A DNA stretch of 64,000 bases from Marinobacter sp. F4206 (lineage in GTDB: Bacteria; Pseudomonadota; Gammaproteobacteria; Pseudomonadales; Oleiphilaceae), in the NCBI RefSeq assembly GCF_019392195.1, contig NZ_JAHXKI010000004.1, forward strand, positions 124,001 through 188,000. Direction: 5' to 3'. Positions 26,821-38,003 of this stretch are shown here, piece by piece. Both the position numbers and the translations under genes were made by a program. Position 1 is the stretch's first letter, and each line of letters opens with the position of its first letter. Under the pieces are notes generated by a model that was given only the letters and a program-made list of their open reading frames with translations, ran no database searches and was not told the origin of the DNA.

Positions 26821-28047
26821 ATGATGCGGATTTCATCGCAGCAGATTTTTTCCGGCGGGATCAGCCGTCTTCAGGAGCTGAACAGCAGCCTGAACAACAC
26901 CCAGCAGCAGATCTCCACCGGTAAGCGGGTCAACATGCCGTCGGATGATCCCGTAGCGGCCGCCCGGATTCTGAAGCTGGATCAGGAGCTGTCCCGGGTG
27001 GAGACCTATCAGCGCAACGTAAACCTGGCGGATAACCGCCTGAACCAGGAAGAAAGCGCGCTGGAAAGTTCCATCGATATCATTCAGCGGGTCAGGGAGC
27101 TGGCTGTCCAGGCGGGCAACGGTTCCCTCTCGGCCAATGATCGCCAATCCATTTCGTCCGAACTCAAGGAGCGTCTGGACCAGTTAGCCGACGTGGCAAA
27201 CACCCGCGATCCCTCCGGCGAGTATATTTTCAGTGGTTTCCAGGGAACCAGGCAGGCGTTCGTTCAGGGCGCAGACGGCAGTTGGCAGTATCAGGGTGAT
27301 GAGGGCCAGCGGGTCCTGGAGATTGACGACGGCGTCACGGTGCCAATCAGCGATCACGGTAAGGGTATTTTCGTGACCGTACCCAAGGCCATTACCGGGG
27401 TTGAAGCCGCAGGTAACAGTCCGGGTTCCTATATCTCGGGCGTTGAGCTGGCGGACGAAGATGCCTTGCAGAGCGCGTTTGGTGGAGCGGTTCCCAACGA
27501 TATCCAACTGACGGTGAATGCGGCCGGCGAAGTGGTTGCCGAAAACCGGAATACCGTGCCGGCGACCGCACTGGCGACAAACCCGTCTCCTGCCGTACTC
27601 GGAGAGGAGTTCGAGGTGGCCGGCATCCGCGCGACGGTTAATGATGCGGTAACCGGCGATGAGTTCACCCTGGCTATCAGTGACAAACAGTCTGTCTTCA
27701 AGACCATCGAGAACCTGATCGCCGGCCTGGACTCGCTGGGCAAGGATACGGCCAAGAGTACCGCTCAGTACGATACCCTGATTGCCGATTCCCTGAACAA
27801 CCTCGACAACGCCCAGGAAAGTATCGTTCTCAAGCAGACGGAATTGGGTGGGCGGATGAATGCGGTGGAGTCCACCAAGAATTTTCTCGAAGATTCATCG
27901 GTGTATACCAACGAGATCCGGTCGGAATTGCAGGATGTGGACTACGCCGAGGCCATCAGTAATCTGAGCTTCCAGAGTTTTGTCCTGCAGGCGGCGCAAC
28001 AGTCCTTTGCGCAGGTGTCGCAGTTGTCCTTGTTCGACAGACTCTAA
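26821..28047 (+). CDS. flgL: Hook-filament junction protein FlgL (HAP3)
   Basis: A 408-residue flagellin-like junction protein. The N-terminal helix MRISSQQIFSGGISRLQEL and the following NTQQQISTGKRVNMPSDDP are characteristic; the C-terminus ends FVLQAAQQSFAQVSQLSLF. It is the last gene of the flg operon, followed by a terminator hairpin. Start is at 26821 or the next ATG at 26824. Confidence 0.96.
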   Translation: MMRISSQQIFSGGISRLQELNSSLNNTQQQISTGKRVNMPSDDPVAAARILKLDQELSRVETYQRNVNLADNRLNQEESALESSIDIIQRVRELAVQAGNGSLSANDRQSISSELKERLDQLADVANTRDPSGEYIFSGFQGTRQAFVQGADGSWQYQGDEGQRVLEIDDGVTVPISDHGKGIFVTVPKAITGVEAAGNSPGSYISGVELADEDALQSAFGGAVPNDIQLTVNAAGEVVAENRNTVPATALATNPSPAVLGEEFEVAGIRATVNDAVTGDEFTLAISDKQSVFKTIENLIAGLDSLGKDTAKSTAQYDTLIADSLNNLDNAQESIVLKQTELGGRMNAVESTKNFLEDSSVYTNEIRSELQDVDYAEAISNLSFQSFVLQAAQQSFAQVSQLSLFDRL

Positions 28048-28055
28048 ATAATTGA

Positions 28056-28081
28056 ACCAGCGGGCAGATCTGCCTGCTGGT
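28056..28081 (+). terminator. Terminator of the flgF-L operon
   Basis: ACCAGCGGGCAGA pairs with TCTGCCTGCTGGT to form a near-perfect hairpin, 9 bases after the flgL stop. It is followed by CTTGTTGATTT, a T-rich but not uniform tail. The tail also holds the -35 of the tRNA-Leu promoter. Confidence 0.65.
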
Positions 28082-28085
28082 CTTG

Positions 28086-28113
28086 TTGATTTCGCGGGCG
28101 AGCTCAGTATAAT
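28086..28113 (+). promoter_or_regulatory. Sigma-70 promoter of tRNA-Leu
   Basis: TTGATT at 28086-28091 and a perfect TATAAT at 28108-28113 are spaced by 16 bases. Transcription would start about 10 bases before the tRNA at 28130. Confidence 0.7.
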
Positions 28114-28129
28114 CGCCTCTCTCTCCAAT

Positions 28130-28216
28130 GGCGGCGTGGTGAAATTGGTAGACACGACGGATTCAAAATCCGTTGGGGTAAAACCCGTGGCGGTTCGAGT
28201 CCGCCCGCCGCTACCA
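28130..28216 (+). tRNA. tRNA-Leu (CAA anticodon)
   Basis: An 87-base class II tRNA with encoded CCA. The acceptor stem GGCGGCG pairs with CGCCGCT (one G-T at the end). The D-loop contains AAATTGGTAGAC. The anticodon stem ACGGA/TCCGT encloses TTCAAAA, giving anticodon CAA, which reads UUG. A long variable arm and the T-loop TTCGAGT follow. It stands alone, between the flg operon and a lipoprotein pair. Confidence 0.95.
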
Positions 28217-28448
28217 TCTCCCGGGAACCTTCCCGAATCTTCTGAATCTTTCTTGCAGGCTCTCTGCCGACCGATTGTCCCTCCGTACCCATAAACCCTG
28301 CGACGAACCTCTGTGACCGTCAGAAAGCCTGGCAGGCCGTCTGGCCGTATACTTTAGGTCGTAAAATCAATTGCGTGGGTTCTGAATTGATCTATCTTTA
28401 GATGACACCTGTTGTAGGGATAACAGCAAGCACATGAGAGGGATCGAG

Positions 28449-29078
28449 ATGTTGAGAATTGCTTATCTTTGTATCATCGCACTCTTGGCAGGGTGTGCTG
28501 GCCCCGGCACCGAGGTCCAGCGCATTGAGGCAGTTCCGGAAGTCGATAAAACCTACAAGCGCATTCTCGTGTTTGCTGTCACCCGGAAAGAACAGGTTCG
28601 CATTGCTGTTGAAAGCGAGCTTGTGGCGGAACTGAACAAAAGCGAGTTTGAAGCCAGTCGCTTTGAGCAGCCCAATGCAGAGATTCCCTGGGAAGATCCC
28701 GGTGAGTTGCAGGCGCTGATTGCGGAGGATGCGAGAAGCGGAGAGTATGATGGCGTGCTGGTGGTGTCATTGATCCGCAAGAATCGCGAATCCCGGTATG
28801 TGCCGGAGCAAGTGGTCTACCAACCTATCGTCACATCGATGGGCCCTCTGGCATCAACCACCTACATGGACACCACGGTGATTCCGCCATCCTACGAAGA
28901 AAACGTTAACTACGTCCTCAAATCCACGCTGTTTGATACCGTCTCCAGCAATCCCATCTGGCAGCTTTATTCGAATACGGTTAATCCGGATTCCCTCGAT
29001 GTCGCGGCCAGGGATTTTGGTGAGGTTGTCGTCAAAGCGCTCAGAAAAACGCTGCCTCACGCGGCGGAGGAAAAATGA
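28449..29078 (+). CDS. Uncharacterised lipoprotein
   Basis: A 209-residue protein starting with a lipoprotein signal (MLRIAYLCIIALLAGC, lipobox LAGC). The mature part begins with an alpha/beta stretch, YKRILVFAVTRKEQVRIAVE, suggesting a small Rossmann-like or DUF4136-like periplasmic domain; I cannot name the family. The ATG at 28449 is chosen because GAGGG lies six bases before it and the signal peptide starts there. Its stop overlaps the next lipoprotein start by four bases, so the two are made together. Confidence 0.72.
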   Translation: MLRIAYLCIIALLAGCAGPGTEVQRIEAVPEVDKTYKRILVFAVTRKEQVRIAVESELVAELNKSEFEASRFEQPNAEIPWEDPGELQALIAEDARSGEYDGVLVVSLIRKNRESRYVPEQVVYQPIVTSMGPLASTTYMDTTVIPPSYEENVNYVLKSTLFDTVSSNPIWQLYSNTVNPDSLDVAARDFGEVVVKALRKTLPHAAEEK

Positions 29079-29614
29079 ACTTGATGGACTCGAAATGGAT
29101 TTACATTGGTCTGGTTGCCGGACTGAGCGGCTGCGCGAGCGACTCGCGTTTATCTCTGGGCGTTTCCGATCCCTGTGAAAGCTTGCAGGCAATCATTGCG
29201 GACTTTGATACCGGCTTTTCCAGCTACCGGGGGGCGCGCAATGATTTCGACTCGTTCACCCTGTTCAGGGCCAAGGAAGAGCTGGTAAAAGGCCATTGTG
29301 AGGTCTGGTTGTGGGCCGGTGGTGACAGTGCCTACGTCTGTTCTGCCAATACCCCGGTGGAGGAGGTTGCCGAGCAAAGGTATCAGAACAGCCTTGCCTT
29401 CGTTGAGGAGTGCGTGGGAAGTGCCTGGCAGCAGGAAACCGTGACTCGGGAGCGTGATGGTAATTACCTTGGACTGGCGACCCGGTTTACTTCGCCGAAC
29501 GAGCCACGTCTTGTGATATCAGTTCAGAACATCACGCCACCGGGGTCTTACCGGAATTTGCGCAGCAATTACCTGTTTATCGGCGCGGCTGGAAGGAGTC
29601 CGGCACCAGAATAA
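29075..29614 (+). CDS. Uncharacterised lipoprotein
   Basis: A 179-residue protein with a short lipoprotein signal (lipobox LSGC near residue 20). The mature protein has four or more cysteines, as in DPCESL, KGHCEVW, AYVCSAN and VEECVGS, probably forming disulfides in the periplasm. No domain is recognised. It is translationally coupled to the previous lipoprotein gene (ATGA overlap), which suggests a shared complex. queA follows after 87 bases. Confidence 0.7.
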   Translation: MNLMDSKWIYIGLVAGLSGCASDSRLSLGVSDPCESLQAIIADFDTGFSSYRGARNDFDSFTLFRAKEELVKGHCEVWLWAGGDSAYVCSANTPVEEVAEQRYQNSLAFVEECVGSAWQQETVTRERDGNYLGLATRFTSPNEPRLVISVQNITPPGSYRNLRSNYLFIGAAGRSPAPE

Positions 29615-29701
29615 ATGCGCTTGGTGTTCAGGCGAGGCGCATTCCGTGGTAAATTCCGCATTCTTTTTCACAACTGCTGTCGCGTCTCGACATTCCTTTC
29701 T

Positions 29702-31941
<2,240 letters not shown>

Positions 31942-31971
31942 CTTTTTTTGCAAAACCAACGGAGATGCTTA

Positions 31972-32334
31972 ATGAAATCAATCAAATTGCTCGTAGCCGG
32001 CCTTTTGGCAATGATGCCCGCATTGGCCATGGCCCAGGATCCGGCCGCGCAGGGAATGGGTGTCATGGGACAGGTGATCTTCTTCGCCGGCTTCATCCTG
32101 ATTTTCTACTTCCTGATCTGGCGTCCGCAGTCCAAGCGTGCCAAAGAGCACAAAGCACTGATGTCCGGCCTGAACAAGGGTGATGAAATTGTGACGTCCG
32201 GTGGTGTTGCCGGCAAAATCACCAAAGTAACGGACGATTTCATCGTGGTAGAGATCGCCGACAACGTAGAAATCAAGGTGCAGAAAGTGGCCGTTGCAGC
32301 TGCCCTGCCAAAAGGCACTTTGAAGGACATCTGA
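31972..32334 (+). CDS. yajC: Sec translocon accessory protein YajC
   Basis: A 120-residue protein with one strong membrane helix (VIFFAGFILIFYFLIWRPQ) and a C-terminal beta domain including KGDEIVTSGGVAGKI. A second hydrophobic N-terminal stretch (KLLVAGLLAMMPALAMA) looks like a signal sequence. It associates with SecDF. The position between tgt and secD is conserved in proteobacteria. ATG at 31972 follows GGAG. Confidence 0.96.
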   Translation: MKSIKLLVAGLLAMMPALAMAQDPAAQGMGVMGQVIFFAGFILIFYFLIWRPQSKRAKEHKALMSGLNKGDEIVTSGGVAGKITKVTDDFIVVEIADNVEIKVQKVAVAAALPKGTLKDI

Positions 32335-32415
32335 GCCGGAGTCCGGAACCTGACGGACTGATCTTTCTGGCTGAAACACCAAGGCCGGCCCTCGGGTCGG
32401 CTATAAAGGGATCCC

Positions 32416-34290
32416 ATGCTGAACAAGTATCCGCTTTGGAAAAACCTGGTCATCCTGGTCGCGCTCGTGATCGGGTTTATCTACGCCTTGCCCAACCTTT
32501 TTCCTGACGATTACGCCATCCAGATCACCGGTGCTCGCAGCAGTACTGAGGTCAACTCAACCGTTCTCGACCGCGCAGTCAAAGCGCTGGAATCGGAGGG
32601 CATTGAGGTAAAAAGCAGCACGCTTCAGGATCGGGATGCCCTGATTCGTCTTACCAGTGGCGAGGATCAGCTTCAGGGTCGACCCATTGTTCAGTCTGCT
32701 CTGAGCAATGATTACCTGGTGGCACTGAACATGGCACCCTCCACGCCCGAGTGGCTGAAAAGCCTCGGAGCTGGCCCGATGAAACTGGGCCTTGATTTGC
32801 GTGGTGGTGTCCACTTCCTGCTCGAAGTGGACATGGAAACCGCCCTGCACACTCGACTGGAAGCCCTGTCGAGTCAGATCAAAGGTGATCTTCGGGAAGA
32901 GCGGATCCGGTATCGCGGTGGCGATGTTGAAGGTGAGCGACAGATCGTTCTCACGTTCCGCGATGAGCAGGCTCGTGCCGAAGCGTTCGATTTGATTCGC
33001 GCCCAGTACAACCAGTTCCTGTTGGACGAGAGAACGGTGGATGAGGAACGACAGATCGTCCTGTCGCTGTCCGAAGCCGAGGTGAAATCCATTCAGGAGT
33101 ACGCCCTCGAGCAGAACCTCACCACGATCCGGAACCGTGTCAACGAGCTTGGCGTTGCCGAGCCGCTGGTTCAGCGCCAGGGTGCGGACAGGATTATCGT
33201 GGAATTGCCGGGTGTTCAGGATACGGCCCAGGCCAAGCGGGTACTTGGGGCAACCGCAAACCTCGAATTCCGCCTGGAGGCTCGTCAGGACGCGTCTGCC
33301 AGTGAAATAGAGGAGTTCAGCTTCCGCGATACTCCCCAGCGCACCGCGCGTCTCGAGCGTGACGTGATCACCACTGGTAATAATGTGGCCAACGCCCAGC
33401 AGGCGTTTGACGAGAACGGGCAGCCTCAGGTCAACATTACGATGGATTCCGTCGGTGGTGACCAGATGAATCGTGCAACCCGGAATGCCATTGGTCGTCG
33501 GATGGCGGTGCTGTTTATCGAATTCCGCACCGAGACGGAAACCCGCTTGGTCGACGGAGAAATGACGTCCGTCGATGAGCGAGTGGTGGAGAAGGGCATT
33601 ATCAGTCTGGCCACGATTCAGTCGGCTCTGGGCAGCAGTTTCCGGATAACCGGGCTCGACTCCATTCCGGAAGCCGCAGAGTTGGCTTTGCTGCTCCGCG
33701 CGGGCGCGCTGGCCGCGCCGATGTATTTCGTACAGGAGCGGACCATCGGGCCAAGCCTTGGTCAGAAGAACATCGATGCCGGTGTCATGTCGGTGGCGCT
33801 TGGCTTCGGTCTGGTGCTGCTGTACATGCTGGTTTACTACCGGGGTTTCGGTCTGGTCGCCAACGTTGCGCTGACCCTCAACCTGATGCTGCTCATTGCC
33901 TGCATGTCCATTCTCTCGGCAACGCTGACGCTTCCGGGTATCGCCGGTATCGTGTTGACGGTGGGTATGGCGGTTGACGCCAACGTGCTGATATTCGAGA
34001 GGATACGTGAGGAGCTTAAGGCCGGTGTGCCGCCCCAGTCGGCGATCAATTCGGGTTACTCCCGGGCCTTCGTGTCCATTTTCGATGCCAACATCACGAC
34101 CCTGCTGGTCGCGGTCATACTGTTTGCCATGGGCTCGGGCCCGGTTAAGGGGTTCGCGGTAACTCTCTGCCTGGGTATCCTGACCTCGATGTTCTCGGGC
34201 CTGATGGTGAGTCGCAGCATCGTGAATTTCGTATATGGCGGTCGCAAGATCGAGAAATTGTCGATCGGAGGAAAGCTGGCAAATGTCTGA
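32416..34290 (+). CDS. secD: Protein translocase subunit SecD
   Basis: A 624-residue inner-membrane protein that uses the proton gradient to help pull proteins across the membrane. One N-terminal helix is followed by a large periplasmic region (about 30-450) with LGLDLRGGVHFLLEVD, and then five helices including VGMAVDANVLIFERIREE. This motif holds the conserved aspartate. It overlaps the secF start by eight bases. Confidence 0.97.
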   Translation: MLNKYPLWKNLVILVALVIGFIYALPNLFPDDYAIQITGARSSTEVNSTVLDRAVKALESEGIEVKSSTLQDRDALIRLTSGEDQLQGRPIVQSALSNDYLVALNMAPSTPEWLKSLGAGPMKLGLDLRGGVHFLLEVDMETALHTRLEALSSQIKGDLREERIRYRGGDVEGERQIVLTFRDEQARAEAFDLIRAQYNQFLLDERTVDEERQIVLSLSEAEVKSIQEYALEQNLTTIRNRVNELGVAEPLVQRQGADRIIVELPGVQDTAQAKRVLGATANLEFRLEARQDASASEIEEFSFRDTPQRTARLERDVITTGNNVANAQQAFDENGQPQVNITMDSVGGDQMNRATRNAIGRRMAVLFIEFRTETETRLVDGEMTSVDERVVEKGIISLATIQSALGSSFRITGLDSIPEAAELALLLRAGALAAPMYFVQERTIGPSLGQKNIDAGVMSVALGFGLVLLYMLVYYRGFGLVANVALTLNLMLLIACMSILSATLTLPGIAGIVLTVGMAVDANVLIFERIREELKAGVPPQSAINSGYSRAFVSIFDANITTLLVAVILFAMGSGPVKGFAVTLCLGILTSMFSGLMVSRSIVNFVYGGRKIEKLSIGGKLANV

Positions 34291-35236
34291 ACACGAGAAG
34301 AAACCATTCGATTTCATGGGTTTGCGGAAGCCTGCTTCCGTTCTCTCGATTGCGTTGCTGGTTGCCTCCGTGGTGTTGCTGGCGGTTCGGGGCTTGAACC
34401 TGGGAATGGATTTTACCGGCGGCACGTCGGTCGAATTCGAGTACGCCGAAGCGCCGGCGCTGGACCAGATCCGTTCCACCCTGGACGAGGCCGGCTACGA
34501 GCAGTTCGTGGTGCAGAACTTCGGTGCTGATACGACGGTGCTGGTACGACTCGCCGAAGCAGGTAATGATGAACTGGCGGTCGAGGTTACGGACGCGCTG
34601 ACCGCCGGGGGCGAGCAACTCGAGCTGATCAGCTCAGAGTTCATCGGCTCCCAGGTTGGGGAGGAGTTGAGGGAAGATAGTGGCCTTGGTTTGCTGCTTG
34701 CCCTGGCCGTTGTATTGATTTACGTCGGCATGCGTTTCCAGTTCAAGTTCGGTATCGCCTCCGTTCTGCCCCTGGCCCACGATGTGATCATTGTCCTGGG
34801 GGTGTTTGCGCTGTTCCAGTGGACCTTCGATTTGACCGTGTTGGCCGCGTTGCTGGCGGTAATCGGTTACTCCCTGAACGATACCATCGTGGTGGCGGAC
34901 CGGATCCGGGAAAACTTTCGCAAGATGCGCGTAGGGGACTCCTGGCACGTCATCAATACCTCCATCCACCAGACCATCAGTCGGACCATCAACACGTCGG
35001 GCACCACCCTTGTGGTTCTGTTTGCGCTGTATCTGTTCGGTGGCGAGGCGATCAATAACTTCGCCCTGGCGCTGATTATCGGTGTGGTCGTCGGTACCTA
35101 CTCCTCCATCTACGTGTCTGCAAACCTGTTGATTGCGTTCGGCGTATCGAGAGAGGACCTGGCGCTCCCGACAAAAGAGGGAGCCGCCGATGCCGAGGAA
35201 GAGGAGGAGCCACCGGAGTGGCTGAACCGGATGTAA
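34283..35236 (+). CDS. secF: Protein translocase subunit SecF
   Basis: A 317-residue partner of SecD, with six membrane helices. The periplasmic head starts with GLNLGMDFTGGTSVEFEY, and GYSLNDTIVVADRIRENF is the conserved transmembrane motif. The acidic C-terminal tail (AEEEEEPPEW) is cytoplasmic. The ATG at 34283 is inside the secD end and follows GGAGGAAAG. A bidirectional terminator lies 16 bases after the stop. Confidence 0.97.
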   Translation: MSEHEKKPFDFMGLRKPASVLSIALLVASVVLLAVRGLNLGMDFTGGTSVEFEYAEAPALDQIRSTLDEAGYEQFVVQNFGADTTVLVRLAEAGNDELAVEVTDALTAGGEQLELISSEFIGSQVGEELREDSGLGLLLALAVVLIYVGMRFQFKFGIASVLPLAHDVIIVLGVFALFQWTFDLTVLAALLAVIGYSLNDTIVVADRIRENFRKMRVGDSWHVINTSIHQTISRTINTSGTTLVVLFALYLFGGEAINNFALALIIGVVVGTYSSIYVSANLLIAFGVSREDLALPTKEGAADAEEEEEPPEWLNRM

Positions 35237-35252
35237 CCGGTTCCCTGGAAAC

Positions 35253-35289
35253 AAAAAAACCGCCGTTCCCTCGGGAAGGCGGTTTTTTT
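35253..35289. terminator. Bidirectional terminator between secF and suhB
   Basis: A strong hairpin AACCGCC-GTTCCC-TCGG-GAA-GGCGGTT flanked by seven A on one side and eight T on the other. It works for both the rightward queA-secF operon and the leftward suhB gene. Confidence 0.92.
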
Positions 35290-35308
35290 TGTGCCTGCTC
35301 GCTGGTTG

Positions 35309-36109
35309 TTAGCGGGGCAGACGACCCCGGAAGGGGTGAAGTGCTTTCAGGACTTCCCGGAACAGCTTGGGGTTCGCCACTACCAGTTGACGGGCGTTAC
35401 CAGTGGAAGGATTGCCGGAGAAGTCGCCGGTCAGAGCGCCTGATTCCATGGCCAGGGTCACGCCGAGATCCAGATCCACCGTCTCCGGGCGGAAGATAAC
35501 GGCAGCGTCCAGATTGCCGGCAGACACCCGGGCAATATCCAGAACCACGCAGCCGGATGTGCGGAACATGGCGGATTCACGGGCCAGGACGGAAGCCATC
35601 TCGCCCCACAGCTGGGTGTCTTCGCTTTTGCGGGTCTGGTCCAGCAGGTTGGTGGCAATGGCCGCCTTTTGAGCATGTTTGACGTCGGATGCCCGAACCC
35701 GTCGGCTGTTAAGTGCAGCACCGTGACCGCGACTGGCGGAATACTCTTCGCCGGTAATCGGGTTGATGACCAGGAGGTTTTCGGTGCGGTTGTTTTTCTT
35801 CTGGGCCAGGGCCAGGGCAAATTCCGGGATGCCTCTCAGAAAGTTTTCGCGACCAAGGACCGGGAAAACGTGCCAGCTTCGTTCGCTGGTACCCGCATTC
35901 GCTTCGTTCAGAGGGGCGATGCTGTGGTCCTTGTAGGCCTTTTCGAGTTGCTCCGCAAAGTTGTCGTAGATCGACTGCTCGACCCGGTCCAGTTGGCGAC
36001 GGCGTTCTTCGTCGTCTTTGCCGGTGGGTTCCTGGCGCTCGAAATGGGCTTTCAGATAGTCGGACCCCTGACGCGCGACGCGCAGGGCCATTTTAATAGC
36101 TGGTTGCAT
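35309..36109 (-). CDS. suhB: SuhB-like inositol monophosphatase family protein, catalytic residues lost
   Basis: A 266-residue protein aligned along its whole length with SuhB (MQPAIKMALRVARQ at the start; RGIPEFALALA; EEYSASRGHGAALNSRRVRAS; LDIARVSAGNLDAA). The gene lies exactly where suhB sits in Pseudomonas. The phosphatase motif WVIDPLDGTTNF reads WHVFPVLGRENF, so both aspartates are lost (F82, L85). The EES metal glutamate is missing near residue 65, and the late PWDxAAG motif reads RPETVDLDLG. It cannot be a normal phosphatase. In E. coli, SuhB also assists rRNA transcription antitermination with NusA, a role that does not need catalysis, so that role may be what is kept. A start 12 bases upstream (36121) is possible. 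Confidence 0.85.
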   Translation of the reverse strand: MQPAIKMALRVARQGSDYLKAHFERQEPTGKDDEERRRQLDRVEQSIYDNFAEQLEKAYKDHSIAPLNEANAGTSERSWHVFPVLGRENFLRGIPEFALALAQKKNNRTENLLVINPITGEEYSASRGHGAALNSRRVRASDVKHAQKAAIATNLLDQTRKSEDTQLWGEMASVLARESAMFRTSGCVVLDIARVSAGNLDAAVIFRPETVDLDLGVTLAMESGALTGDFSGNPSTGNARQLVVANPKLFREVLKALHPFRGRLPR

Positions 36110-36293
36110 CTGAGTGTTCATTATCCGGGTGTGTGAAGGCCGGCCATGATAGCAAAAGATCAGGTCGCTTGTATGTTTTTTGACTTAGCAATAGCACGGA
36201 TACCAGTGGATTACGGCATCTCCGGACGGGCGGGATGCGTTCCTTTTCTGGTATCATCCCCATCTTTATCAATCTAGCCTGGACCCGTAACCA

Positions 36294-37157
36294 ATGCACA
36301 AACCGGCACTCCCCCTGGAGGGTACTGACACTTTTCAGGACCAGATTCGAATTGTTCTGGTCGAGACCTCCCATTCCGGCAATATTGGCGCGGTGGCCCG
36401 GGCCATGAAGAATATGGGGCTCGAGAACCTATGGCTGGTGAATCCGAATTCGTTTCCAGATGAGACGTCTTACGCTCGTTCCTCGGGTGCATCCGATATC
36501 CTGGATCGAGCCCATGTCGTTTCTTCCCTGGACGAGGCCCTGGCGGACTGCGTGCTGGTGATGGGCACCAGTGCTCGGGGGCGTAAGGTGCCATGGCCTG
36601 TCATTGCGCCTCCGGAAGCGGCTGTGGCGGCTTCGGAAAACGCACTGAACGGCCCGGTGGCGCTGGTGTTTGGTCGTGAAAACCACGGGCTGAGTAACGA
36701 AGAGCTGCAACGTTGTCACTACCATATTCACATCCCCTCCAATCCGGATTACAGCTCCCTTAACCTGGCGATGGCCGTTCAGGTGATGTGCTATGAATTG
36801 AGGATGCATTTTCTGCGCGGCCTTGAAGGTGGAGAGGGCAGCCCATACCTAAAGCCGATGACGGCGCCGGGTGATCCGGGTTGGGACGTTCCTCCTGCTC
36901 CGGTCAATGACGTTGAAGGCTTTTTCGGACACCTTGAGCAGGTATTGGTGGATGTAGACTTTCACCGCAGGGAGAATCCGCGCCAGCTCATGACGCGCTT
37001 GCGGCGACTGTTTCAGCGCGCGAGACTGGACCAGATGGAAATCAATATACTCAGGGGCATACTGACGTCGGTGCAAAAAGCCGCCGGCGCCCGGAGCGAC
37101 AATAAATTAACCGAGGCCGATACGAAGGCGGCGGGGCAGGATAATGGCCATGTTTGA
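36294..37157 (+). CDS. trmJ: tRNA (Cm32/Um32) methyltransferase TrmJ
   Basis: A 287-residue SPOUT methyltransferase that 2'-O-methylates position 32 of several tRNAs using SAM. The knot motifs are visible: [20 protein letters not shown] near residue 20, [15 protein letters not shown] near 125, and [19 protein letters not shown] near 145. The C-terminal 100 residues are the usual extension. It overlaps the front of cysE by a few bases and is divergent from suhB. Confidence 0.95.
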   Translation: MHKPALPLEGTDTFQDQIRIVLVETSHSGNIGAVARAMKNMGLENLWLVNPNSFPDETSYARSSGASDILDRAHVVSSLDEALADCVLVMGTSARGRKVPWPVIAPPEAAVAASENALNGPVALVFGRENHGLSNEELQRCHYHIHIPSNPDYSSLNLAMAVQVMCYELRMHFLRGLEGGEGSPYLKPMTAPGDPGWDVPPAPVNDVEGFFGHLEQVLVDVDFHRRENPRQLMTRLRRLFQRARLDQMEINILRGILTSVQKAAGARSDNKLTEADTKAAGQDNGHV

Positions 37158-37926
37158 GCGTTTAAGGGAAGACATCAACAGCGTTTTTCACCGGGATCCG
37201 GCGGCCAGGAATACCTTCGAGGTCCTGACCAACTACCCGGGCCTGCACGCGCTGCTATTCCATCGACTGGCTCATCGGCTCTGGCGCTTGGGGCTCAAGT
37301 GGATTGCTCGTACGATCTCCACCATTGCCCGCTGGCTGACCGGCGTCGAGATCCACCCCGGTGCAACCATCGGCAGGCGGTTCTTCATTGACCATGGTAT
37401 GGGTGTGGTTATCGGCGAAACCACTGTGATCGGAGACGATGTCACGCTCTACCAGGGCGTTACGCTGGGCGGAACGAGCTGGAACAAAGGGAAGCGGCAC
37501 CCAACGATCGGAGACGGTGTGGTTGTGGGCGCCGGTGCCAAGATACTGGGGCCTTTTGAAGTGGGTGCCGGGGCCAAGGTCGGTTCAAATTCGGTGGTTA
37601 CCAAGGCAGTTCCGGCCGGTGCAACGGTTGTCGGTATTCCCGGGCGAATCATCATCAAGCGACAGAGCGAAGACGACGTACGTCGCAAGGAGATGGAAGA
37701 GCGGATGGGATTCGATGCCTACGGCGTGACCGAGGAAATGCCCGACCCGGTGGCGCGGGCTGTTCGCTCGTTGCTGGATCACATGCATGCGGTAGATGAT
37801 CGGATCGAAAACATGTGCAAGGCCCTGCGCAAGGTAAACAGCGAATACCAGAATGGTGAGTTGCCGCCACTGCAGGAAGAGGACTTTGACTGCGTTCGTG
37901 ACGAGAGCGAAGAGACCCGGGGGTGA
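37150..37926 (+). CDS. cysE: Serine O-acetyltransferase CysE
   Basis: A 258-residue left-handed beta-helix acetyltransferase that makes O-acetylserine for cysteine synthesis. The catalytic region [20 protein letters not shown] and the hexapeptide repeats through [14 protein letters not shown] are seen. The C-terminal 80 residues form an extension rich in charged residues. The ATG at 37150 (MFERLRED) matches Pseudomonas CysE and has AGGA at proper spacing; the ATG two codons earlier (37144) is an alternative. It is next to iscR/iscS, which consume cysteine. Confidence 0.94.
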   Translation: MFERLREDINSVFHRDPAARNTFEVLTNYPGLHALLFHRLAHRLWRLGLKWIARTISTIARWLTGVEIHPGATIGRRFFIDHGMGVVIGETTVIGDDVTLYQGVTLGGTSWNKGKRHPTIGDGVVVGAGAKILGPFEVGAGAKVGSNSVVTKAVPAGATVVGIPGRIIIKRQSEDDVRRKEMEERMGFDAYGVTEEMPDPVARAVRSLLDHMHAVDDRIENMCKALRKVNSEYQNGELPPLQEEDFDCVRDESEETRG

Positions 37927-37959
37927 ATACTTGACTGAATTACTGGGTCAATTCATACT
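37927..37959 (+). promoter_or_regulatory. IscR type 1 site and promoter of iscR
   Basis: ATACTTGACTGAATTACT matches the first two-thirds of the IscR type 1 motif exactly (ATA-SYY-GACT-RWWWY-A), with a weaker right half. The TTGACT at 37931-37936 doubles as a -35, with CATACT at 37954-37959 as -10 (17-base spacer). This implies that [2Fe-2S]-IscR represses its own gene, as in E. coli. Confidence 0.72.
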
Positions 37960-38003
37960 CGCTGCTGTAATTCGAGATTCATTCCCATCACGGGGCTGAT
38001 GCT

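Noticed and set aside
28130-28216. tRNA-Leu as an integration site for a mobile element
   Set aside because: No integrase, direct repeat of the tRNA end or foreign gene follows; only two lipoprotein genes and queA.
32557-34479. A 640-codon open frame on the minus strand across secD
   Set aside because: It is antisense to secD/secF, which are certain by homology. It arises from GC-rich codon bias and shows no known domain.
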